Under the pieces are notes generated by a model. It was not told the origin of the DNA, did no database searches, and saw only the letters and a list, made by a program, of their open reading frames with translations. Made by a program: the position numbers and the translations under genes. A stretch of 21,978 nt of DNA, from assembly GCA_964486925.1 (NCBI GenBank), contig CAZAOY010000044.1:1-21978 (forward strand). The letters run 5' to 3'. Shown one piece after another: positions 7,762 through 15,354 of this stretch. The stretch comes from CAZAOY01 sp964486925. GTDB taxonomy: Bacteria > Bacillota > Clostridia > Oscillospirales > Ruminococcaceae. How positions within the stretch are numbered: position 1 is the stretch's first letter; every line of letters starts with the position of its first letter.

Positions 7762-8280
7762 TCAGCTAAATAATATTAAACCATTATTTATATAGTGTTT
7801 TAACCGTGCTGATGGTTTTGGAACTTCGGGAAGTCGTTCAACCAGTGCTTGGTCTGTGGTTAACAAAAGGTATCCTTTTGTTGCGTTGTTACTTGAAAAT
7901 CTTAATGTATAGTACGAGTTTGCGGCTAGATTATCAAGATGAAAGGTTACCTTCTTTGAATTAACGTCTGTATAACTTTGTCTAAATACCGTAGCGCTAG
8001 TATCATTAGATATAACATTAATTTCAGCAGTCCCATGTACCGTTATCCTTCCGGAAAAGACAACGGTTGAGATGGGTTCATCTAAGTAGAGCGTTGATTC
8101 ACGGTTAAAACCCTTGTTGTTACTGCTTGCAGAAAACTCTAGCTTTGTGCCACCATACACGTTAGTGCCCCAGTCAAAATCCCAGAACATAACTGCTATA
8201 ATTATAAATAGTAATATAGCGATTAATATACAGATACCTGTTGCAATATGCGCTATCCTAAACCTATTTTTCATTTTCAT
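7762..8280 (-). CDS. Small membrane-anchored protein of unknown function
   Basis: A 172-residue protein not assigned to a family. A basic start (MKMKNRFR) leads into a single strong membrane helix (about residues 10-31: IATGICILIAILLFIIIAVM). About 135 residues of mostly beta-forming sequence follow, which would lie outside the cell. This part is rich in Asn, Ser and Thr and has no visible enzyme motif. The start overlaps the end of the XRE gene by 17 bases, so the two are translationally coupled. It may be the partner or target of the membrane-tethered XRE regulator (inference from overlap). The ATG two codons downstream is an alternative start. Confidence 0.75.
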   Translation of the reverse strand: MKMKNRFRIAHIATGICILIAILLFIIIAVMFWDFDWGTNVYGGTKLEFSASSNNKGFNRESTLYLDEPISTVVFSGRITVHGTAEINVISNDTSATVFRQSYTDVNSKKVTFHLDNLAANSYYTLRFSSNNATKGYLLLTTDQALVERLPEVPKPSARLKHYINNGLILFS

Positions 8281-8806
8281 CTTTAGTCACACCCCTATCC
8301 TTTATCTCTTTTTCAAGGTTGTTATAGCTGTCATAAAGATGTTTTTTGGTTATCTTAAGGTTAGCTTGGATAACAACCGCAGTAGCAATAAGCAGAATTG
8401 CAGATAACCACACAAAACCCATCTCTTGGATATGTGTGTACATCTCGATGTATGGCATATGAAGAAAGGCAAAGATTGCTAGCGCTATCACATAGATTAA
8501 AGCACTACTTAATATCCTATTATACTTAGTCTGCTGTTTACGAAATTCTTCCTGTAGGTTTTGTTGTTGATTTTCAATAATTTCTGTTCTTACCGCTAGC
8601 CTGTCCACCTCACTTGGTATTAACAGATAATCGGTAGTTACATTAAATATCCTGCTAAGCTCGGGTAACCTATCCACATCGGGCAGTGAATCTCCCGATT
8701 CCCATTTAGATACCGACTGTCTAGACACACCCATCTTCTCTGCAAGTTGTTCCTGTGACATACCGTTTGACCTTCGTAGCTCTAATATCTTCTCTGATAA
8801 GTTCAT
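8264..8806 (-). CDS. XRE-family regulator with two C-terminal membrane helices
   Basis: A 180-residue protein. The N-terminal Cro/C1-type helix-turn-helix spans about residues 5-62 (MSQEQLAEKMGVSRQSVSKWESGDSLPDVDRL). A short coiled linker rich in Gln and Glu follows, then two hydrophobic helices (about 95-115 and 125-147) and a charged tail. This build is common in Firmicutes and implies a DNA-binding protein held at the membrane. The ribosome binding site AAGGAGG is eight bases from the ATG. The promoter directly upstream contains a palindrome, a likely autoregulatory operator. Downstream it overlaps the small membrane protein gene. The signal and regulon are unknown. Confidence 0.92.
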   Translation of the reverse strand: MNLSEKILELRRSNGMSQEQLAEKMGVSRQSVSKWESGDSLPDVDRLPELSRIFNVTTDYLLIPSEVDRLAVRTEIIENQQQNLQEEFRKQQTKYNRILSSALIYVIALAIFAFLHMPYIEMYTHIQEMGFVWLSAILLIATAVVIQANLKITKKHLYDSYNNLEKEIKDRGVTKDENEK

Positions 8807-8831
8807 ATGTTAAACCTCCTTCTATTCCTAA

Positions 8832-8862
8832 ATAATAACATAAAATAGCGGTTGATTCAACC
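8832..8862 (-). promoter_or_regulatory. Promoter and operator of the XRE operon
   Basis: On the minus strand TTGAAT (8860-8855), 17 bases, TATTAT (8837-8832). The perfect palindrome GGTTGA-N-TCAACC (8850-8862) covers the -35, a fitting position for repression by the XRE protein itself. Confidence 0.7.
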
Positions 8863-8931
8863 ATATAAGCTTTACATTTATGTCATGCAGTGGTTGCGTT
8901 TGTAGTTGCGGTACAAAAAAGTAGCATAAAG

Positions 8932-8965
8932 AGCCGATACCAATGAAAATTCACCGGTATCGGCT
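8932..8965 (-). terminator. Terminator of the phosphorylase-nitroreductase-fructokinase unit
   Basis: Ten-pair perfect stem AGCCGATACC / GGTATCGGCT with a 14-base loop, 11 bases beyond the fructokinase stop. Minus-strand sequence after it is CTTTATG, with TTTTTT a little further on. Confidence 0.65.
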
Positions 8966-8976
8966 AACTTTAGATA

Positions 8977-9951
8977 CTATCGATTAAGCCACTCGTTAAC
9001 CTCCGTAAGGGTTGGCAGAGCAGGGATTGCTCCTCGTCTGCCTACACAGATGGAGGCTACGGTGTTAGCAAAGGTAAGGTATTCTTTACATTTAACCTCA
9101 TCAAGGTTATCCAGTGGCAACCCATCCTGCAAAAGCTTGTATATAAATCCACCAAAGAAGCTGTCGCCCGCACCTGTAGTGTCCACTACCTTCGCGTCGG
9201 GTGCTGTCACCTGTACCATTACATCCTTGCTAGCAAGCAATGCACCCGCCTTTCCAAGGGTTACAACCACCACCTTGACTCCACGCTCTAACAGCTCTGT
9301 CGCCGCCTTTTTAGGGTCACGGTGGGAGGTTAATAGATGGGTTTCCTCATCCGAAATCTTAATGATATCTACAAGTGGGATCACCGACTGCATAATGGTT
9401 TTCGCCTGTTGCTGGCCCTCATCCCAGAGTAGATGACGGTAGTTAGGGTCGTAGGAGATTATAGCACCCTGCTCCTTAGCATAGGTAGCCGCCTGTATGG
9501 TAGTGGTTCTGGCGGGGTCTTTTGAGAGCGATACCGCACCAAAGTGAAACACTCTACATCCTGTAAGCAGTGACCTATCTACCTCGTCAAAGGTAAGGCA
9601 GGTGTCCGCACCGGGTTTTCTTGCAAAGGAGAAGCTACGGTTGCCCTTCTCATCAAGTGCCACAAAGGCTAGGGTGGTAAACTCGTTTTGTGATACCACC
9701 ATGCCGTTAGTGCCAACTCCCTTATCCTGTAGCGTGTTAATTAAAAACTCGCCGTGCATATCCGCCCCGACCTTGCCGATAAACTGGGTGGTGCAACCTA
9801 GGTTTGAGAGTGCACATACCATATTGGCAGGCGCTCCGCCTGGGTTTTGCTCAAATATATTCATCCCCATGGGAGATTTGCCAAGGGGGGTGAAGTCTAT
9901 TAGCAGTTCCCCTAATGCGGTGACATCCCATGCTTTTTTATGTCTGTCCAT
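8977..9951 (-). CDS. PfkB-family sugar kinase (fructokinase)
   Basis: A 324-residue cytosolic ribokinase-family kinase, ATP-dependent, most like bacterial fructokinases that make fructose 6-phosphate. Visible are GELLIDFTP (residues 14-22), the substrate-site GGAPANM (38-44), DPNYR (168-172) and the PfkB signature DTTGAGDSFFGGF with catalytic base D263. The ribosome binding site GGAGG is seven bases from the ATG. It starts 16 bases after the nitroreductase stop and is last in the unit before a terminator. Fructose could come from xylose-isomerase-like or sucrose chemistry, but no sucrose gene is present; other ketoses or 2-keto-3-deoxygluconate are alternative substrates. Confidence 0.9.
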   Translation of the reverse strand: MDRHKKAWDVTALGELLIDFTPLGKSPMGMNIFEQNPGGAPANMVCALSNLGCTTQFIGKVGADMHGEFLINTLQDKGVGTNGMVVSQNEFTTLAFVALDEKGNRSFSFARKPGADTCLTFDEVDRSLLTGCRVFHFGAVSLSKDPARTTTIQAATYAKEQGAIISYDPNYRHLLWDEGQQQAKTIMQSVIPLVDIIKISDEETHLLTSHRDPKKAATELLERGVKVVVVTLGKAGALLASKDVMVQVTAPDAKVVDTTGAGDSFFGGFIYKLLQDGLPLDNLDEVKCKEYLTFANTVASICVGRRGAIPALPTLTEVNEWLNR

Positions 9952-9967
9952 CGTTAAACCTCCGTGG

Positions 9968-10528
9968 CTATACTATATATGTAACCTTATCAGGTTCACG
10001 ACTAGGTGCTTCCATCTCTACTGCTTTGTATCCAAGGCTAATCGCATACATTGGGCTATAGCCTTCAGGGATCTTTAGTAGCTTTAGATACTCCTCACCC
10101 TGCGGTGAGTTAAATAGCCCTGTAACCATACCGATAATGCAGGAGCTAACCCCTAGAGAATGCGCCGCAAGGCAGATGTTTTGGGTTGCTAGCGCACAGT
10201 TTATCTGTGACCAGTTGTCACCGCTAACCGCCGATACCACAACGATAGTAGGAGAGTTGTAGAACACACTAAAATCATCGCTACCGTTGTTTCTAGCGCG
10301 CATACGCTCCTTAAAATCCTCAGGTAGCTCTGATACGCAGGCGCTATTAATCTTCTCGATTAGTTCACCGTTTTGTACCACCGTAAAGTGCCAGTTTTGG
10401 GTGTTCATAGCGCTAGGTGCTATTAGTCCGCTTTGGATGATGGTGTCTAGAGTTTCTTTGTCGATCTGATCGGGTTTAAACCCTCTGGTACTCCTTCTTT
10501 CAAATATCGTCTTTATAGTTTCGTTCAT
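9968..10528 (-). CDS. Nitroreductase-family FMN oxidoreductase
   Basis: A 186-residue cytosolic flavoprotein of the nitroreductase fold, which uses NAD(P)H and FMN and works as a dimer. The FMN phosphate-binding start (ERRSTRGFKPDQI, residues 10-22), the NTQNWHFTVV segment (42-51) and the SLGVSSCIIGMV helix region are visible. The ribosome binding site is AAAGGAC. It lies between the phosphorylase (44 bases upstream) and the fructokinase (16 bases downstream) with no promoter seen, so it is co-transcribed. The physiological substrate is unknown; the neighbours do not explain it. Confidence 0.9.
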   Translation of the reverse strand: MNETIKTIFERRSTRGFKPDQIDKETLDTIIQSGLIAPSAMNTQNWHFTVVQNGELIEKINSACVSELPEDFKERMRARNNGSDDFSVFYNSPTIVVVSAVSGDNWSQINCALATQNICLAAHSLGVSSCIIGMVTGLFNSPQGEEYLKLLKIPEGYSPMYAISLGYKAVEMEAPSREPDKVTYIV

Positions 10529-10562
10529 TGTCGTGTCCTTTCTGTTTTAAGTTTTAGTTGGT

Positions 10563-10590
10563 GATGTTTACCTTATGAAAGGTAAACATC
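10563..10590 (-). other. Hairpin overlapping the phosphorylase stop codon
   Basis: A perfect ten-pair stem GATGTTTACC / GGTAAACATC; its eight-base loop TTTCATAA contains the TAA stop codon of the phosphorylase gene. No T-tract follows on the minus strand, so it is unlikely to terminate fully. It could stabilise the upstream message or lower expression of the two downstream genes. Confidence 0.55.
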
Positions 10591-13500
10591 GATTTTAGTA
10601 ATCTCACCGTTACGTACCCTAATGCTATGCTCCTGCGGCAGGTGGTCGCCCTCTATTGTAATGTTATCGTCTATGACAAGCTTTGTAGGGGAAACACTAT
10701 CCTTTCCGTAGGTGTTTTTGCGAGCAGGGTTATGGTATACCACCCTACAGCTAGATAGAAGGTTAAACTCTACAACACCGGTATCGTCAAATAGGAAGGA
10801 TGGTAGAATTGGGTTAAAGTAGAGGTTTAGGCTACCGTTTTCATAGCTAAACATCCTGTTCCCCATAAACATCCTAATCCACATCGAAAGCACCTCGGTG
10901 GTTGAGCCGCTAAGTCTGGAAACAAACCCTCTGCCGTGTACATTCTTATTAGGGTTAACGCTAGAGGCGATAAAGGAGGAGTTTTCAAGGATACTTCTTC
11001 CGTACATCTCTGGGGATAGGTATGGAATAAGTAGATTTTGCATCTCCTCAAAGTATTCGTCATACAGTCCCGATTCGAGTATGCCTAGTAGGAATTTGTA
11101 TTCCATATGTAAAAATACCGATTCACGTTCAAGCCAACCCGCCGTAAAGGCTCTGATACGTCCGTTTTCCATGCTAATATCATCAAGCGGTACACTGGTC
11201 TTGTACATCTTAAGCTTTGTATCGTAGATAGGAAGTGATTTAACACCCTGATAAAGTGCTCTTGCCTTTTCGGTTTCACCCTCACTAAACAGTCCCTTTA
11301 ACATCTTTGCAGGTGCTTCTAGGAAGTACGGAAGCGCAACAGCGGAAACCTTAACTACCCGCACTGTCGGTAGTCCCATATCCGAGAGGACAGGGTTACC
11401 GTTATCATCGAGTATCGGTTCAAACTCCTCTGCCTTGTAGGTAAAGTAGGTCGGTGGGATTCCGTTGCCAATCTCTACAGCTTTGTCGATACCCTTGTTA
11501 AGCTTAGTAAGCATGTTAGATAGTATGGAATTAAGCTGTGATAGGGCAAGGGTCTTGGTATCTCCGCTAAGGTTAAACCGTACGGTGTCACGGTAATCCT
11601 CACGTAGGGTAGCAGAACTATCCCAGTATTCAAAGTCGGTTAGGCTATCTGATTTATCCAGTAGCGCACCCATATCAAGCACAAACTTAGCAACCTCGCA
11701 AGGTAGCGTTACCTCCTTAATCTCTTGGTCGGTTAGCGTTAGCATAAAGGAGATTAGCCGCTTTAGTTCAAATGTTTCGCTCATCCCTGAACCCAGTAGT
11801 CCCGGTAGTCCGTTCATAGCGTCGTTCCAGCCAGGCTTGTTCGCTTCCATCTCGATACCCATACCGTATGGGTCAAGGGCGGAGAATTTATTCACCGCAA
11901 GGGTTATCATCTTGCCGTATAGGTTAGTCTTGACTATATTTTTACCGCTGTCGCAAAGCCAGTTTGCCTTACCCTTTTGGTAGCCACGCTCTAGCTTTTC
12001 TTCATCCTCATACACCGCATCATACTGCCGTACCTCGTTATCCGCAGTAACCACATGCTTTTTAGTACGACGACGTACAAAAAGCGGGCTGTCAAAGAAG
12101 GCATAGTCGTTATCCTTAAAGATAAGGTCGGTTTTCTTGTCTGGGAATACCCTAAGGTAGCTGTCGATTAGATCCATATTATAGGTAAAGTGATCCGACC
12201 AGTAGCCTTCCCCTAGCACCGCCTCGATGTTTTGGGTGGAGATATCCAGTAGCTCGGTTAAAAGCTGTTCATCGGTGGTTTTTAGTGAGATGTTATTCTT
12301 AAAGATATAGTTTATAACCTGACCTGGGGTGAAGTTGTCGCCGAATAACGCTCTAAAGCTATCCTTTTGGTCTAGTAGGTGACGGTCGATTATGCTATCA
12401 AGCTCACAAATCTTATCCTTGTCCACCGTAAAGGATGAACCCCTTACCTCTAGCGGGTTGTAGCCGTCCGCTTGGATTAGGCTAAAGAAGGTTTTAACGT
12501 TGTAGTCACCCACCTTAGGGTTAAAGAAGATATCGTTTCGGCGGTTCTGGTTAACATCCCTAAAGTTTCCGTTACCTTGGGAGTAGTATTCCCCTGCTAT
12601 GGAGAAGAAGTTGTAGTCACGCTCTGGGTCACCATGCTTGCGGGAGAATAGGTGTACCACAGCGTTTTTGTCCTTTCCTTCAAAGACAAACGGATATCCG
12701 CCACGCAGGAAGTTGTCAAGGTAACACTGACCGATGTATCTATCGAAAAGGTTGTTGGCGGTCTTTGTGTAGACATCCTTCACAAGCTGACCAGATATAG
12801 TAGCGGCTTCGTTATATTTATCTACTATGTAGTTAGGTTTGGTAACACGCTCTACCTTGCTGTTAATCTCCTGTGCGGAGTTTGTGTATCCTATCAAGGT
12901 GCTGATTACCGTTTTATCGGTGAGGGTAAGCGCTATCGCTGAGAACCCACAAGGCACCTTGTTAGCGTAGGCGGCATAACCCGACAGCATATCTGCTACC
13001 GAGCCATCCTTTAGCATGGTCGCGGTATTCAGTCCTGTATCCTGCCCGAATACAAGGTCGGCGTCATAGATAGGGGAGAGTAGCTTACCGTCATTCATCG
13101 AGAGGTAGTAGTACCCGCCTGTAACCTTGCCAACCTGTGCACTATCGCTTGTGGTGGAGCGTAGGTTGTAGATTGGGATGGAGTGGTCAATATTGTTAAC
13201 CTCCGCCCAGCTTTTAAGCAGGTTTGACATAGCCTTGTACTCCTCGTTGGTGATACCAAACGGTATAATCTTTGGCATACCGTCCACCACCTGTAGGTCA
13301 CGTTCTCTACTGCTATCAAGGTTTGTTATCGTTACATTTCTGACAAGCGCACCAAAATCTTCATTTGGGAGGATAAAGTAATCAACCCGCACCTTAAGCA
13401 TATGTATATTGTTTATCTCCTCAATGGAGAAGGTGTTCTGGTCGATATACATATTTCGCGACACCTTGTCGCATGGGTCACCTCTAAAGGCTTCAAAGTA

Positions 13501-13761
13501 CAGGTTGTCGCATTTAATAAAGGTTCTAAAACCTTTGGTAGGGGTGTTTTCATACCCTTCGTTAGCGGGGAAGAACTCCATAATAGCGTTGTTTTTATGG
13601 TGTATCCCAAAGGAAGCTATCCCTTGCCCACGGTTTACAAAAAAGCTCCAGAGCGGGATACCCTTTATCCCTGCAAGTCCAGGTAGAAAGCTACTAAAAG
13701 GGGGTAGTGTGTCGTAGTCTTTAATGATAAATGTGTTGTCTTGTAAAATATACCTACTCAT
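10573..13761 (-). CDS. Large GH94-like glycoside phosphorylase
   Basis: A 1062-residue cytosolic protein of the cellobiose-phosphorylase-like clan. These enzymes split beta-glucosidic bonds with inorganic phosphate, giving a sugar 1-phosphate. An N-terminal beta-sandwich carries PLWSFFVNRGQGIASFG near residue 40. The (alpha/alpha)6 barrel carries NKPGWNDAMNGLPGLLGSG, in which D647 aligns with the general acid of GH94 enzymes. The C-terminus (VVYHNPARKNTYGKDS) is typical of the clan. At about 1060 residues it is longer than cellobiose phosphorylases (about 800). It therefore fits the long oligoglucan phosphorylases: the 1,2-beta-oligoglucan type of GH94, or GH149/GH161 1,3-beta-glucan types. 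Which one cannot be decided by eye. It has no signal peptide. First gene of a unit with nitroreductase and fructokinase; own promoter upstream. Confidence 0.82.
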   Translation of the reverse strand: MSRYILQDNTFIIKDYDTLPPFSSFLPGLAGIKGIPLWSFFVNRGQGIASFGIHHKNNAIMEFFPANEGYENTPTKGFRTFIKCDNLYFEAFRGDPCDKVSRNMYIDQNTFSIEEINNIHMLKVRVDYFILPNEDFGALVRNVTITNLDSSRERDLQVVDGMPKIIPFGITNEEYKAMSNLLKSWAEVNNIDHSIPIYNLRSTTSDSAQVGKVTGGYYYLSMNDGKLLSPIYDADLVFGQDTGLNTATMLKDGSVADMLSGYAAYANKVPCGFSAIALTLTDKTVISTLIGYTNSAQEINSKVERVTKPNYIVDKYNEAATISGQLVKDVYTKTANNLFDRYIGQCYLDNFLRGGYPFVFEGKDKNAVVHLFSRKHGDPERDYNFFSIAGEYYSQGNGNFRDVNQNRRNDIFFNPKVGDYNVKTFFSLIQADGYNPLEVRGSSFTVDKDKICELDSIIDRHLLDQKDSFRALFGDNFTPGQVINYIFKNNISLKTTDEQLLTELLDISTQNIEAVLGEGYWSDHFTYNMDLIDSYLRVFPDKKTDLIFKDNDYAFFDSPLFVRRRTKKHVVTADNEVRQYDAVYEDEEKLERGYQKGKANWLCDSGKNIVKTNLYGKMITLAVNKFSALDPYGMGIEMEANKPGWNDAMNGLPGLLGSGMSETFELKRLISFMLTLTDQEIKEVTLPCEVAKFVLDMGALLDKSDSLTDFEYWDSSATLREDYRDTVRFNLSGDTKTLALSQLNSILSNMLTKLNKGIDKAVEIGNGIPPTYFTYKAEEFEPILDDNGNPVLSDMGLPTVRVVKVSAVALPYFLEAPAKMLKGLFSEGETEKARALYQGVKSLPIYDTKLKMYKTSVPLDDISMENGRIRAFTAGWLERESVFLHMEYKFLLGILESGLYDEYFEEMQNLLIPYLSPEMYGRSILENSSFIASSVNPNKNVHGRGFVSRLSGSTTEVLSMWIRMFMGNRMFSYENGSLNLYFNPILPSFLFDDTGVVEFNLLSSCRVVYHNPARKNTYGKDSVSPTKLVIDDNITIEGDHLPQEHSIRVRNGEITKIDVYLS

Positions 13762-13795
13762 ATTATACCTCCATGTTAACTGTCCTATTAAACCT

Positions 13796-13824
13796 ATTAT
13801 ACAATAAACTGTCTAAAATTGCAA
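13796..13824 (-). promoter_or_regulatory. SigA promoter of the phosphorylase unit
   Basis: On the minus strand TTGCAA (13824-13819), 17 bases, TATAAT (13801-13796), about 30 bases before the phosphorylase start. Confidence 0.65.
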
Positions 13825-13865
13825 TAGAAAAGATGTTAATATTGTTAATATATATGTAAATATAT

Positions 13866-13907
13866 AGAATGCACCCTCCTTTAGCTATTTAAAAGAGGGT
13901 ACATTCT
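13866..13907 (-). terminator. Terminator of the ADP-ribosylglycohydrolase-family gene
   Basis: Thirteen-pair stem (13866-13878 with 13895-13907, one G-U pair) and a 16-base loop, 16 bases after the stop codon. On the minus strand ATATATTT follows; on the plus strand AGTTTTAAT follows. The T-tract is modest. Confidence 0.6.
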
Positions 13908-13923
13908 AGTTTTAATAATTTTA

Positions 13924-15264
13924 CTATCTGTCAGAGTTAATAATCTCTAGAGTTTTTTCGGCAAGCATATCCACCGAAACCTCGTTGTATCCCCAGATAC
14001 TGGTAGACAGGCGGGAGTTGTAGCACCCATACCAGTATGGCGGTATCGCCTTTTTACCTAGCATTATCCCGATAATCGAACCCACTGTAGCACCGTTGCA
14101 GTCGGTATCAAACGCCGATTGCACAGCAAGACAGATGGATTTACCAAACTCCTTGTTACCATATAGTAGCGCAAACACCACAATCATTGCGTTTGAGTTT
14201 GTATGACACCATCCGTGTGGTGAGTATTCATCATAGGTCTTGTGGATGTTATCGATAACGGCAATCTCATCAATTCCTTGCTTATGCCAGTCCAGTACAA
14301 GCTCGATATCATGGCGGAGTCTGCACTGCTTTGGAATCTCGTCTAGTCCCGCTTGGATAACCGTTTGGATATCATCACAGACTGCGGCGGCGGCAATCAT
14401 AGCCGCGGCAAACATCTCGCCGTAGATACCGTTCTTCACATGGGATATGCTTGCGTCCCTAAACCCCATCTCTGCCGCCTTTTCGGGGTTTGCGGGGTTA
14501 ATGTATCCAAAGAAATCCCCTCTAATCTGTGCACCTATCCATTCACGGTATGGATTATTAAAGCTAGCGGTATCGGGAGCGTACATCCCCATAGCCGCAT
14601 TACGGTAGGCAATCCGCTCCGCTGTACAGGTGGCAAACATCGGTATCCAGGACAACCACCCCTCTAGCACGTCATTCGGGGTAAACTCCTTGCCGTACTC
14701 CTCGATAAGCTTTAGCGCAAAGACGGTATAGTTAGTGTCGTCGTCGATAGGCGCTACTGTAATGGTATCGGCCCAACAGGAATCCAAGCGATCCTTCATT
14801 ACCTCCTTAGCCTTGTCATCAAATAAGGCTTTTTCTATGTATCTTTCCATCGGGAAGTTATCAGTGCATTTAAGAAGTGTATCAATCTCTTTACGTTTAA
14901 CCCCTTCAATCGGTTTTCCCAGCAGACAACCGCTGATTCTGCCAATCCAAGCGCCCGAAAGCTTATCGAGTAGGGTATCGCTGTCGAGGTTGTTCTCAAA
15001 GGTATGACGTTTGTTAGGTCGGCTTGCCTTAATCTCCTCTAGCGTAGACGGCTCGACAAATGGGTAGTCGGGTGATATGGGTGAGTTTAGCAGTTCTTCT
15101 CTAACCTTAACTGCTTGGTCGTATAGGTTTTTGTCCTTTGATTGCTCGCTAATGCGGTCACATACGGATTTTAGGTGGTCTACCATCCTGCCCTCATCCT
15201 TTGCCTGGATATACTCTAGGTAAAGGTCGGTTTCATACCTCATCCATGCTTGATTCTCTAACAT
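13924..15264 (-). CDS. ADP-ribosylglycohydrolase-family protein
   Basis: A 446-residue protein. An N-terminal extension of about 95 residues (beginning MLENQAWMRYETDLYLEYIQ) precedes the all-helical ADP-ribosylglycohydrolase (DraG/ARH) fold from about 100 (KLSGAWIGRISGCLLGKPIEG). Metal-site motifs are DDDTNYT (D174-T177) and the C-terminal FDTDCNGATVGSI (D386, D388), so the Mg-binding residues look intact. The family removes ADP-ribose from proteins or small molecules. Members like this recur in carbohydrate loci, where their substrate is not known, and an N-glycosidic sugar substrate is possible (inference). A G-rich ribosome binding site, AAGGGGGAT, precedes the ATG. It is divergent from the AraC-type gene. 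Confidence 0.88.
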   Translation of the reverse strand: MLENQAWMRYETDLYLEYIQAKDEGRMVDHLKSVCDRISEQSKDKNLYDQAVKVREELLNSPISPDYPFVEPSTLEEIKASRPNKRHTFENNLDSDTLLDKLSGAWIGRISGCLLGKPIEGVKRKEIDTLLKCTDNFPMERYIEKALFDDKAKEVMKDRLDSCWADTITVAPIDDDTNYTVFALKLIEEYGKEFTPNDVLEGWLSWIPMFATCTAERIAYRNAAMGMYAPDTASFNNPYREWIGAQIRGDFFGYINPANPEKAAEMGFRDASISHVKNGIYGEMFAAAMIAAAAVCDDIQTVIQAGLDEIPKQCRLRHDIELVLDWHKQGIDEIAVIDNIHKTYDEYSPHGWCHTNSNAMIVVFALLYGNKEFGKSICLAVQSAFDTDCNGATVGSIIGIMLGKKAIPPYWYGCYNSRLSTSIWGYNEVSVDMLAEKTLEIINSDR

Positions 15265-15280
15265 ATTTTATCCATCCCCC

Positions 15281-15309
15281 TTGAATAATTTTAACTATAA
15301 TGATATAAT
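15281..15309 (+). promoter_or_regulatory. SigA promoter of the AraC-type gene
   Basis: TTGAAT (15281-15286), 17 bases, TATAAT (15304-15309), leader about 40 bases. No equally good promoter was found for the divergent ADP-ribosylglycohydrolase gene, which would fit activator-dependent expression. Confidence 0.7.
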
Positions 15310-15354
15310 ACCACATATAGATTAACCATCTCTACCTAGAAACGAGGATAATAT

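Noticed and set aside
9050..9436. Plus-strand frames opposite the fructokinase and nitroreductase genes
   Set aside because: Antisense shadows of conserved genes, without promoter or ribosome binding site and with Ser/Thr/Pro-rich text typical of shadows.
13402..13717. Two overlapping plus-strand frames opposite the phosphorylase N-terminus
   Set aside because: Shadows of the conserved RGQGIASFG region; no independent support.
13800..13920. Possible riboswitch before the phosphorylase gene
   Set aside because: The leader after the promoter is only about 25 bases; the larger hairpin belongs to the end of the preceding gene.
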